The notes below the pieces were generated by a model, which saw only the letters and a list, made by a program, of their open reading frames with translations, did no database searches and was not told the origin of the DNA. The translations under genes were made by a program, and so were the position numbers. This document shows, piece by piece, positions 53,151-61,283 of a stretch of DNA of 64,000 bases. Source of the stretch: Sphingobacteriaceae bacterium (GTDB lineage Bacteria; Bacteroidota; Bacteroidia; B-17B0; Aurantibacillaceae); NCBI GenBank assembly GCA_016705695.1, contig JADJLA010000001.1, positions 682,001 through 746,000 of the forward strand, given 5' to 3'. Position 1 is the first letter of the stretch. The number at the start of each line of letters is the position of its first letter.

Positions 53151-54382
53151 ATGAATATAGCAGACATAAAAAATAAATTCTCGATCATTGGGCATAACAC
53201 GCTTTTAGAAAGAGCTATCGAAATTGCTTTGCAAGCCGCGCCAACTGATCTCAACGTTCTGATCAACGGTGAAAGCGGAACTGGTAAAGAAGTTTTTCCA
53301 CAAATAATTCATCAGTTCAGTACTCGTAAACATGGTCCTTACATTGCGGTAAACTGTGGCGCAATTCCTGAAGGAACTATTGACAGCGAATTGTTTGGTC
53401 ACGAAAAAGGCGCATTTACTGGAGCATTGGAAGCACGAAAAGGATATTTTGAAGTAGCGAATGGTGGAACAATATTTTTAGATGAAGTAGGGGAGTTGCC
53501 ACTTTCAACACAAGCGCGATTGTTGCGTGTTTTGGAAACAGGCGAATTTATTAAAGTAGGAAGCAGCAAAGTTCAAAAAACAGATGTTCGTGTTGTAGCG
53601 GCCACCAATATTAATTTTTATCAAGCTATTGAGCGAGAAAAATTCCGTGTAGATCTTTATTATCGTTTAAATACATTGCCAATTTTTTTACCACCATTGC
53701 GCGAGCGTAAAGAGGACATACATTTATTATTTAGAAAATTCTCGAACGACTGCTCTACTAAATACCGTATGCCTGTAGTTAAACTTACCGGCGATGCCGA
53801 GCAAGTGTTGACCAATTATTTTTGGCCCGGAAATATCAGGCAGCTAAAAAATATTACTGAACAAATTTGCATCATCGAAAAAAATAGAGAGGTGAATGCA
53901 GAAACCCTTTTAAAATACTTACCACAATACAGTTCTAATAATGTACCCGTACTTTTGCGTAACGATAGTACTTCAGGTGGTTCGGCATTAAATGGCGATT
54001 TTAAAGAACGCGACCTTTTTTATAAAATTATTGTTGATCTTAAAAAGAAGTGAATGATCTTAAATCGGTTGTACACGACATTATTGTTAACTCGGGCGGA
54101 AGTGTAAATGTTTTGCCTAAAGACGATGTGGTCTATCATAACGATGATTTGAATAATGGATCAAACGGAACCATTACTATTCATAAGCCCGTGGTTCAAA
54201 ATGCAAATACGGGTCAAACGATTGAGGTAGAAGAAACCCTTTCATTACAGGACAAGGAAAAAGATATGATCAAGAAAGCCTTGCGTAAACACAAAGGAAA
54301 ACGTAAATACGCGGCAAAAGAATTAGGCATCAGCGAAAGAACTTTGTACAGAAAAATAAACGAATACAATATCGTAGAATAA
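53151..54382 (+). CDS. sigma-54-dependent transcriptional activator, Fis family, frameshifted
   Basis: AAA+ activator of sigma-54 RNA polymerase. The first 300 codons carry Walker A GESGTGKE, the sigma-54-contact loop GAFTGA, Walker B TIFLDEVGELPL and the R-finger region (FRVDLYYRLNTLPIFLPPLR). The frame stops at 54053 after DLKKK. The rest continues in another frame from about 54050 to 54382 and ends in a Fis-type helix-turn-helix (KYAAKELGISERTLYRKINE). One missing A in CTTAAAAAGAAG near 54045 explains the break; restoring it gives about 410 aa. There is no N-terminal receiver domain, so the input signal is unknown. Confidence 0.88.
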
Positions 54383-54385
54383 AAA

Positions 54386-54904
54386 ATGAGCACGTTTAAA
54401 ATGAGATCCTTAGCTGTATTAATGATAGCAACTTTTATTGCTTTATCGTCATGCAAGCCACGTATTTCATTAAGCGGTGCTTCAATTCCTGCTGAGGCCA
54501 AAACGGTTTCTGTGGCTTTTTTTACAAATAATTCGTCCTTGGCCCCGCCAAGTTTATCACAGATCTTCACCGAGAAATTACGCGATGTTGTTTCGCAGCA
54601 AACCAATTTAGCATTGATGAAGCAAAATGGTGATCTTTCCTTTGAAGGGTCCATTGTAGATTACAACGTAGCGCCGGTAGCTATTCAAGCAAGCGATAAA
54701 GCAGGTTCAAATCGTTTAACTATTGTTGTAAGTGTAAAGTATTTCAATAAATTTGATGAGACAAAGAACTTCGATCAAGCATTTTCTCGCTTTGCCGATT
54801 ATCCGAGTGATGCGAGTTTATCGTCAAAGGAATCGGAGCTGATGCAAGAAATAAATAGGCAACTAACAGAAGATATTTTTAATAAAGCGTTCAATAACTG
54901 GTAA
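54386..54904 (+). CDS. lptE: LptE-like LPS assembly lipoprotein
   Basis: 172-aa outer-membrane lipoprotein that plugs and helps assemble the LptD translocon for lipopolysaccharide. The lipobox is ALSSC after a short hydrophobic stretch. The mature part has the LptE pattern (KTVSVAFFTNNSSLAPPSLS ... FTEKLRDVVSQQTNLALM ... GDLSFEGSIVDYNVAPVAI ... LTEDIFNKAF). The start may be ATG 54386 or the in-frame ATG at 54401 nearer the signal. Context between a sigma-54 activator and the TPR/secG genes matches Bacteroidota relatives. Confidence 0.85.
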   Translation: MSTFKMRSLAVLMIATFIALSSCKPRISLSGASIPAEAKTVSVAFFTNNSSLAPPSLSQIFTEKLRDVVSQQTNLALMKQNGDLSFEGSIVDYNVAPVAIQASDKAGSNRLTIVVSVKYFNKFDETKNFDQAFSRFADYPSDASLSSKESELMQEINRQLTEDIFNKAFNNW

Positions 54905-54905
54905 T

Positions 54906-55781
54906 CTGAACTCAAGAAAATTATATTCATACTTAAAAGATCCCTCACAATTAGTGAATGTGAATTTGCCGGAGTTAGAAAAACTCACTCAGGAATTCCC
55001 TTATTTTCAAACCGCGCATTTGTTGTATGCCATCTCTTCAAAACGAAATGATGCATCGGCTTTTCAACGCTCCATTAAAAAAACAGCCATTGTTGCGGTA
55101 AGCAGAAATCATTTGTATGAATTATTGTACGCCAACAAACCCGTTGAGATCAAAGAAGAAGTAAAGCCCGTAAAAGTTGAATCTGATGTGGTTATTTTAG
55201 AATTACCTGAGGATAAAAAGACCAAAGAAGTTGTTGTTGAAGAGAAAAAAATTGAAACAAAGAAGATCGATATCAACGAACAGGTTGAAAGAGAAATTCA
55301 AAAAGATGTTGTAGAAGCATTTGTAGAAAAAGAGATCCTACACACAAATACAGCGCACAAAAAGGACATTCCAATGCCTGTGGGAGCTAATTTTGCGCAA
55401 TGGATAAAATACATTAAGCAAAAGAATGAAGGTGATGTTGATGAAACTCAAGTAGGCGAGGAGAAGCAGGAAAGCAAGAAAATAACTGTTCAGGACCAAC
55501 AAAAAAAGGCCAAACAAAAGCAGCTAATTGATAAAATAATTGATACAAACCCTACCTCAATAAAGTTAAATAAAGACACTAAATTCTTTGTGGCCGACCA
55601 AAAAGCTAAAGAGAGTTTGCTTGAAAATGAGGAGCTTGTAACCGAGACCCTGGCCAAGATATATGCCCTTCAGGGAAATGTTAATAAGGCCATTCGGTCC
55701 TACCAGATCTTAAGTTTGAAATATCCAAATAAAAGTGCTTACTTTGCATCCCTTATTGAAGAATTAAGGAAAGATAAATAA
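54906..55781 (+). CDS. TPR-containing protein, start codon uncertain
   Basis: About 275-291 aa, cytosolic. A conserved N-terminal helical segment (LPELEKLTQEFPYFQTAHLL), a long charged Lys/Glu linker (about 65-190), and a C-terminal TPR-like pair (LVTETLAKIYALQGNVNKAI). The first standard start is GTG 54954, but the same frame upstream still reads like the family N-terminus (SRKLYSYLKDPSQL) back to CTG 54906, 1 nt after the lptE stop. I therefore extend to CTG 54906; an ATG lost by error is also possible. Function unknown; it sits between lptE and secG as in relatives. Confidence 0.72.
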   Translation: MNSRKLYSYLKDPSQLVNVNLPELEKLTQEFPYFQTAHLLYAISSKRNDASAFQRSIKKTAIVAVSRNHLYELLYANKPVEIKEEVKPVKVESDVVILELPEDKKTKEVVVEEKKIETKKIDINEQVEREIQKDVVEAFVEKEILHTNTAHKKDIPMPVGANFAQWIKYIKQKNEGDVDETQVGEEKQESKKITVQDQQKKAKQKQLIDKIIDTNPTSIKLNKDTKFFVADQKAKESLLENEELVTETLAKIYALQGNVNKAIRSYQILSLKYPNKSAYFASLIEELRKDK

Positions 55782-55793
55782 AAACAAAAAATC

Positions 55794-56120
55794 ATGATCT
55801 GGTCAATTTTAATAGTAATAGTTTGTGTACTGCTTATTTTAGTAGTATTGATACAAAATTCAAAAGGTGGAGGTATCCAAAGTCAGTTTGGTGCTGCTAA
55901 CCAAATTATGGGCGTTAAACGCGGAACAGAGGTTATCGAAAAGTTAACCTGGGGTTTAGCTATCGGTTTATTCTTTTTAAGCATTGTTTTGGCTCCAAAA
56001 AATACCGGAACCTCAGCTGTTTCTGAAGAAGATTCAATGTCGAAAGTAAAAAATCGTGCATCAACTGCTGCACCATTACCTCAAAATCAACAGCAGTCAA
56101 ATCAACAAATGCCTAAATAG
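55794..56120 (+). CDS. secG: preprotein translocase subunit SecG
   Basis: 108-aa membrane protein of the SecYEG channel. Two hydrophobic helices (WSILIVIVCVLLILVVLIQN and LTWGLAIGLFFLSIVLA) flank the conserved loop QNSKGGGIQSQFGAANQIMG. The C-terminal tail is Gln/Asn-rich and probably disordered. It is last in the miaB-to-secG run and ends at a strong terminator. Confidence 0.95.
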   Translation: MIWSILIVIVCVLLILVVLIQNSKGGGIQSQFGAANQIMGVKRGTEVIEKLTWGLAIGLFFLSIVLAPKNTGTSAVSEEDSMSKVKNRASTAAPLPQNQQQSNQQMPK

Positions 56121-56148
56121 CCATAATAAATTAAAAACTTTCAAAGAG

Positions 56149-56175
56149 CCCCGACCGCAAATGTCGGGGTTTTTT
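56149..56175 (+). terminator. terminator after secG
   Basis: CCCCGAC pairs with GTCGGGG across a 7-nt loop, followed by six Ts. The core is the same as that of the terminator at 13247-13280. Confidence 0.85.
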
Positions 56176-56253
56176 ATTTCCCATCTTTTGTGGATAAATG
56201 TGGCGGTAAACATTTTCATTCAAATGGAAATCACTTAAATTTACACGCAACAG

Positions 56254-57519
56254 ATGCAAGTATTTAAATTTGGTGGCGCTTCGGTTAAAGATGCCGAAGC
56301 AGTTATAAATGTTGGAAGCATTTTAAAAAAACATGCGCAACAACCTACGGTAGTGGTGGTTTCGGCCATGGGAAAAGTAACCAACAAATTAGAAGAGTTG
56401 GTAAAAGCCTATTTTTTTAAAACGCCAAATGTGATGGAGGTTTTTGAAGAAGTGAAAAAATATCACTTCGATATTTTAAAAAAATTAATTCCAAATTCGT
56501 CAGACCCCATTTATAACGATCTTGAAAATGTGTTCCTGGAAATGCTTTGGGCCATTGAAGAATCACCTGCGTTTACTTTCAATCATCATTACGATCAGAT
56601 CGTTTCTCTGGGAGAAGTACTCTCTACAAAAATTGTTTCGGCCTTTCTCAACCAAGCCGGAATTTCAAATCAATGGATGGATGCGCGAGGTATTATTCAA
56701 ACAGATAATACCTACCGAGAAGGAAAAGTAGATTATGAGTTGAGCGAAAAAATAGTGAAGGATCAATTGCAACCTGTACTCGAAAGAAATAAAATTGTTG
56801 TAACGCAAGGCTTCATTGGAGGAACTTCTGAAAATTACACAACCACTTTGGGAAGAGAAGGGAGTGATTACACGGCTTCATTGCTCGCTTATTTTTTGAA
56901 CGCCGAAAAAGTGATCATTTGGAAAGATGTTCCTGGAGTTTTGAACGCCGATCCAAAATATTTTAAGAACACGCAAAAAATAAAAGAACTCACGTATCAT
57001 GATGCAATAGAACTCACGTATTTCGGTGCATCAGTTATACATCCAAAAACAATAAAGCCCTTACAAAATAAGGGAATTCCGCTTTTTGTAAGATCATTTT
57101 TAAAACCCGAAGAAGAGGGAACTGTGATCAAGGAATCTGATCAACGTCTGAATGTAACGAGCTATATTTTCAAAACAGATCAGATGCTAATTTCTATTCA
57201 GCCAAAAGATTTTAGTTTCATTGCAGAAGATAATCTCAGCAATATCTTCGCCATATTTTCTAAGCATGGCGTTAAGGTGAATATGATGCAAAATTCTGCT
57301 ATTAGCTTTAGCGTTTGTGTAGATGAGGATGATTTCAAGATCAAACCACTCATTGCTGAATTGCAAGATCAATTTAAGGTACTTTACAACACAAATGTGC
57401 AGCTCATGACCATCAGAAATTACGACAACGATATCGTAAGCAAGCTTTCTGAAAATAAAGTGGTTTTGATGGAGCAAAAAAGTCGTAATACCCACCAGAT
57501 GGTTATTAAATCGGAGTAG
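56254..57519 (+). CDS. aspartate kinase
   Basis: First step of the aspartate family (lysine, threonine, methionine). The 421-aa protein is monofunctional: the kinase domain starts VFKFGGASVKDAEAV and has TQGFIGGTSENYTTTLGREG, SDYTASLLAYFL and HPKTIKPLQNKGIP. The C-terminal ~110 residues form the ACT regulatory region (MLISIQPKDFSFIAEDNLSN), so feedback control by an amino acid is expected. There is no fused homoserine dehydrogenase. A TAAATTTA box about 19 nt before the ATG resembles a -7 element. Confidence 0.94.
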   Translation: MQVFKFGGASVKDAEAVINVGSILKKHAQQPTVVVVSAMGKVTNKLEELVKAYFFKTPNVMEVFEEVKKYHFDILKKLIPNSSDPIYNDLENVFLEMLWAIEESPAFTFNHHYDQIVSLGEVLSTKIVSAFLNQAGISNQWMDARGIIQTDNTYREGKVDYELSEKIVKDQLQPVLERNKIVVTQGFIGGTSENYTTTLGREGSDYTASLLAYFLNAEKVIIWKDVPGVLNADPKYFKNTQKIKELTYHDAIELTYFGASVIHPKTIKPLQNKGIPLFVRSFLKPEEEGTVIKESDQRLNVTSYIFKTDQMLISIQPKDFSFIAEDNLSNIFAIFSKHGVKVNMMQNSAISFSVCVDEDDFKIKPLIAELQDQFKVLYNTNVQLMTIRNYDNDIVSKLSENKVVLMEQKSRNTHQMVIKSE

Positions 57520-57583
57520 GGGCTAATTCCGTCTAATTTAGCGTTTTAAATGTTAAAATTTTAACAAAATACTTCGTCTATTA

Positions 57584-57614
57584 TTTGTTTTTTAATATAC
57601 TTTAGCTAATTTAG
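57584..57614 (+). promoter_or_regulatory. promoter upstream of the T9SS block (TTTG-19 bp-TAATTTAG)
   Basis: TTTG at 57584-57587, a 19-bp spacer and TAATTTAG at 57607-57614 (one mismatch to TAnnTTTG) precede ATG 57668. This is a good Bacteroidota promoter for porP/sprF. Confidence 0.55.
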
Positions 57615-57667
57615 CACCCTAGGTACATTGAGTGAAAGTGTACTATCAATTATTTAATGAAAAAAAT

Positions 57668-58648
57668 ATGAGAAAATTACTTACCAAAGTTACTCTTCTG
57701 TTAGTAGGCTTTTCGGGCGTTGTGGTTGCACAACAAGATCCTCAGTTTACACAGTTCATGAACAATAAACTGATGTACAACGCGGGATACGCTGGTAATT
57801 CAGGGAACATTTGCGGGGTATTGCACTTCCGTCAACAATGGACAAGTTTTCCTGGCGCACCGCAATCTTTTGCTTTAACTGCAGATATGCGTTTACCTGA
57901 AACTCCACTTGGTGTTGGTTTGAACGTGATGATGGATAAGATCGGACCTATTCAAACTTTATTCCTTCGTATTCCTGTTGCTTACAACATGAATCTTATG
58001 GGAGGAACTTTAGGTTTTGGATTAGACCTTGGTATGCTACAAAAACAAGTTAGTGAGACCTGGATTCCACCGGATGTAGGTTCAATTGATAATTCGATCC
58101 CGGGTAGTTATGGTGATGGAACAAATGTTTATGGAACAAATGTTGACTTAAATAAAACCACTTATGACGTTGGTTTTGGCGCGTTTTATTCTATTCCTCG
58201 TAAGATCTATGTTGGTATATCTTCAACTCACTTACCTGCTCAATTATTAAAAACAGCTGATGATAGCGTTAAATACAAAGTAACCCGTCACTACTATATT
58301 CAAGCTGGTTATCATTTGGCTTTAGACCCAAGAAATGAGATCATACCTAATATTATGGTTCGTTCTGACGTAAATGCCACAGTAATAGACGCTAACGTAA
58401 CTTATATGTGGGACCAAAAAGTTATTGCCGGTATAACTTACCGTCATACGGATGCTGTTGCCCCAATGATTGGTTATCAGCACTTTACCCCAAAGGGAAT
58501 GTCTATTAAAGGTGTATATTCTTACGACTATACGCTTTCAAAAATTAAAGGCTATTCTGGTGGTACTCACGAGATTACAGTAGGGGTTTGCTATCCTCTA
58601 ACAAAGAAAAAAATGGCAAGTTATGGCGACGAGAGATTTTTGAACTAA
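57668..58648 (+). CDS. T9SS outer-membrane protein, PorP/SprF family
   Basis: 326-aa outer-membrane beta-barrel. Signal peptide MRKLLTKVTLLLVGFSGVVV, then the family start QQDPQFTQFMNNKLMYNAGY, the block HFRQQWTSFPGAPQSFALTA and a barrel pattern of alternating strands to the end. PorP/SprF proteins attach to the T9SS and help carry type B (CHU_C) cargo to the surface; the giant protein at 7100-13195 has such a C-terminus. I start at ATG 57668, before the signal peptide, not at the GTG 57632. It leads the gldKLMN run with a 131-bp gap before gldK. Confidence 0.9.
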   Translation: MRKLLTKVTLLLVGFSGVVVAQQDPQFTQFMNNKLMYNAGYAGNSGNICGVLHFRQQWTSFPGAPQSFALTADMRLPETPLGVGLNVMMDKIGPIQTLFLRIPVAYNMNLMGGTLGFGLDLGMLQKQVSETWIPPDVGSIDNSIPGSYGDGTNVYGTNVDLNKTTYDVGFGAFYSIPRKIYVGISSTHLPAQLLKTADDSVKYKVTRHYYIQAGYHLALDPRNEIIPNIMVRSDVNATVIDANVTYMWDQKVIAGITYRHTDAVAPMIGYQHFTPKGMSIKGVYSYDYTLSKIKGYSGGTHEITVGVCYPLTKKKMASYGDERFLN

Positions 58649-58779
58649 TTTAACTCAAAACGAAACCTTTTTAACTATCGACCGTTAAAGCCACTTACTG
58701 CTAACACCAATTGTTAATAACTCTTTAACATCCTGAGTTTGTAACCTTTGAAAAAAGCAGTGTTATAAAAAGAAAGTAT

Positions 58780-60324
58780 ATGAAAAGACTACTGATATTA
58801 GCTTCGTTTATGGCCGTGATTGTTGGCTGTAACACTCACAGTGCTGAATTGGTTGGCGTAGTAGGCCGTGAAAAATGGTATCAACCAGATCCGTTTGGAA
58901 CGCTTTATATCCCAATGGGATCGTACCATATGGGTCCTGACGATGAGGAAGCTCCAATGGCTCACACTACTAAATCAAAAATGGTATCGGTGCAAGCCTT
59001 TTACATTGATGATTCTGAGATCTCAAACAACGAGTACCGTCAATTCGTGTACTGGGTTCGCGACTCTATAGCCCGTAAATTATTGGCTTATGGTTCTAAC
59101 GGAGAAGCTGAAGAATTTCAAATCTCTCAAGATGATTATTTGGCGGCATGGCCTATATTTAAAGGTGATAATAACCTACAAGATCCATATATCAACTGGG
59201 ACAAGAAAATAAACTGGGAAAGTGGCGATGATGATTATCGTGCCGATCTTCAACCAATGTATTTGCCGGAAGGAGAGCGTTTCTACAACCGTAAAGAAAT
59301 AGATACTCGTAAATTAAACTACGAATACTATCGTATCGATATCAAATTAGCAGCTTCTAAAACTAACCGTTTCCGTGCTAATAAATCAGCCGACGTACAA
59401 GATGCGGCGCATGATTATAAAAAGGCGGATTACATGAACGGTGTTCACTTAAATGACGGTCAAAATGGTGCACCGGGTGGAGTTTCTACTCAGGTAGCTG
59501 ATCCGGCAAGAGATAGCAAAACATTAGGTACTTATAATGTAAAAGATCAAGAGTCAATTGGTGCAGGTAACTACCGTGAGCGCGTAAGAAATGGTGTTGA
59601 CCGTTCGGTTTTCATTATTAAAGACGTAATTAATGTTTATCCTGATACTTTAGCTTGGGTACATGATTATACATACTCATTCAATGAGCCTTTAACTAAT
59701 ATGTATTTCTGGCATCCGGCTTATGATGATTATCCGGTGGTAGGTGTAACTTGGAAACAAGTTCGTGCTTTCTCAATTTGGAGATCATTATTATTGAATA
59801 ACTTCTTAATGGGAACTGGTCAATCTATCGTTAACGATTTCCGTTTACCAACTGAATCAGAGTGGGAATATGCTGCTCGCGGTGGCCTGGATAAATCTCC
59901 TTACCCTTGGGGTGGTCCTTATATCCGTAACTCACGTGGTTGTTTCTTAGGTAACTTTAAACCGATGCGTGGTTCTTATATAGATGACGGTGGATTCCAC
60001 TCAGTGTATATTTATTCTTATAACCCTAACGATTACGGTTTATATTGTATGGCTGGTAACGTATCAGAGTGGACAAGCAATGCTTACGATGAGTCGGCTT
60101 ACGATTTCCAACATGATCTTAACCCTGATTATGTATATGAAGCGCAAGAGAAAGACGCAAACGTATTGAAAAGAAAAGTTATTCGTGGTGGTAGCTGGAA
60201 AGATGTAGGTTATTATCTGCAAACAAGTACACGTACTTACGAATATCAAGATACTGCTAAATGTTACCTAGGTTTCCGAAATGTAATGACTTATTTAGGT
60301 CGTGCTAAAGGAGATGAAATCTAG
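58780..60324 (+). CDS. gldK: T9SS lipoprotein GldK (PorK)
   Basis: 514-aa outer-membrane lipoprotein that forms the periplasmic ring of the T9SS with GldN. Lipobox VIVGC at about residues 13-17. The body is a formylglycine-generating-enzyme-like (SUMF1) fold: YIPMGSYHMGPDDEEAPM, FYIDDSEISNNEYRQFVYWV, FRLPTESEWEYAARGGLDKS, YCMAGNVSEWTSNAY and KVIRGGSWKD. Next in order are gldL, gldM and gldN, the canonical operon. A near-consensus -7 box (TGAGTTTG) precedes it. Confidence 0.96.
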   Translation: MKRLLILASFMAVIVGCNTHSAELVGVVGREKWYQPDPFGTLYIPMGSYHMGPDDEEAPMAHTTKSKMVSVQAFYIDDSEISNNEYRQFVYWVRDSIARKLLAYGSNGEAEEFQISQDDYLAAWPIFKGDNNLQDPYINWDKKINWESGDDDYRADLQPMYLPEGERFYNRKEIDTRKLNYEYYRIDIKLAASKTNRFRANKSADVQDAAHDYKKADYMNGVHLNDGQNGAPGGVSTQVADPARDSKTLGTYNVKDQESIGAGNYRERVRNGVDRSVFIIKDVINVYPDTLAWVHDYTYSFNEPLTNMYFWHPAYDDYPVVGVTWKQVRAFSIWRSLLLNNFLMGTGQSIVNDFRLPTESEWEYAARGGLDKSPYPWGGPYIRNSRGCFLGNFKPMRGSYIDDGGFHSVYIYSYNPNDYGLYCMAGNVSEWTSNAYDESAYDFQHDLNPDYVYEAQEKDANVLKRKVIRGGSWKDVGYYLQTSTRTYEYQDTAKCYLGFRNVMTYLGRAKGDEI

Positions 60325-60400
60325 TTGAAGATTTTAAACACAAAGAACAAACACAAATAACTAACAAATCTAATCACTAACAAACACAAAACACATCACT

Positions 60401-61189
60401 ATGAGTAAATTAGGAAAAGTACAAGGCTTTAAGAGGTACTTACACTTGGCTTCTTGTTTCGGCGCTTCTATTGTAATCATTGGAGCTTTATTTAAGATTA
60501 TGCACTGGCCTGGAGCTTCCATAGCCCTTATTGGCGGACTTGGTACTGAGGCTGTATTATTTTGTTTATTCGGAATAGATATTCCACACGAAGAGGTTGA
60601 CTGGACTTTAGCTTATCCTGAATTAGCAGGTATGGGTCATGAAGAACCAGAAACTCACAACGGTTTACCTGTTTCTCAACAATTAGATAAAATGTTGGAA
60701 GAAGCTAAGATCGGTCCGGATTTGATCGAGAGCTTAGGTGCTGGTATGAAAACTTTAAGCGATTCAGCAAGTAAAATTGGTGATATCTCTGACGCTCATT
60801 CTGCAACAAGTGAATATGTTTCTAACGTAAAAAGTGCTTCAGCTAGCGTTTCTACTTTAGCTGATACATATAAAAGTGCTGCTAAATCAATGGAAGATCT
60901 TGCCAACTCAAACGATGCAGGTTATTCAATTGGAGAGTCTTTAAATAAAGTTTCTAAGAATCTTTCTGCTTTAAATGCAACTTACGAATTGCAATTACAA
61001 GGAAGCAAGGATCATTTAGATGCAACTAATAAATTCTATGACGGATTGCACGATCTAATGAAGAATCTTCACGATTCAGTGGAAGATACTCGTAAGTATC
61101 GTCAAGAAATGTCATCATTGTCTGGTAACTTAACTGCCTTGAATACAATTTATGGCAACATGTTAAGTGCAATGAATTACAACAAGTAA
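60401..61189 (+). CDS. gldL: T9SS/gliding motor protein GldL (PorL)
   Basis: 262-aa inner-membrane motor stator; a GldL pentamer around a GldM dimer uses the proton gradient. Two N-terminal membrane helices (about 14-33 and 37-58) contain KIMHWPGASIALIGGLGTEA with Glu50, matching the conserved helix glutamate needed for the motor. The rest is a cytosolic helical, coiled-coil region. Its 70-nt leader from gldK is nearly free of G. It is followed by gldM. Confidence 0.96.
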   Translation: MSKLGKVQGFKRYLHLASCFGASIVIIGALFKIMHWPGASIALIGGLGTEAVLFCLFGIDIPHEEVDWTLAYPELAGMGHEEPETHNGLPVSQQLDKMLEEAKIGPDLIESLGAGMKTLSDSASKIGDISDAHSATSEYVSNVKSASASVSTLADTYKSAAKSMEDLANSNDAGYSIGESLNKVSKNLSALNATYELQLQGSKDHLDATNKFYDGLHDLMKNLHDSVEDTRKYRQEMSSLSGNLTALNTIYGNMLSAMNYNK

Positions 61190-61283
61190 TTATTTTGTAA
61201 TAGCCCCGTAGCCATTTAGTGTTGCGGGATTATTACGTTTATAAAAGAAATTAATTTTTAACTTTTAAAGAAACTATAACAAA

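Noticed and set aside
54050..54382. Separate small Fis-type DNA-binding protein
   Set aside because: It is the C-terminal part of the sigma-54 activator after a one-base deletion in an A run; a stand-alone gene starting at this ATG is less likely.
53151..54382. Programmed -1 frameshift in the sigma-54 activator
   Set aside because: The A run with AAG looks slippery, but other genes in this window have like one-base losses, so an assembly error is simpler.
57632..57667. GTG start for the porP/sprF gene
   Set aside because: Adds 12 residues before a standard signal peptide that begins at ATG 57668.
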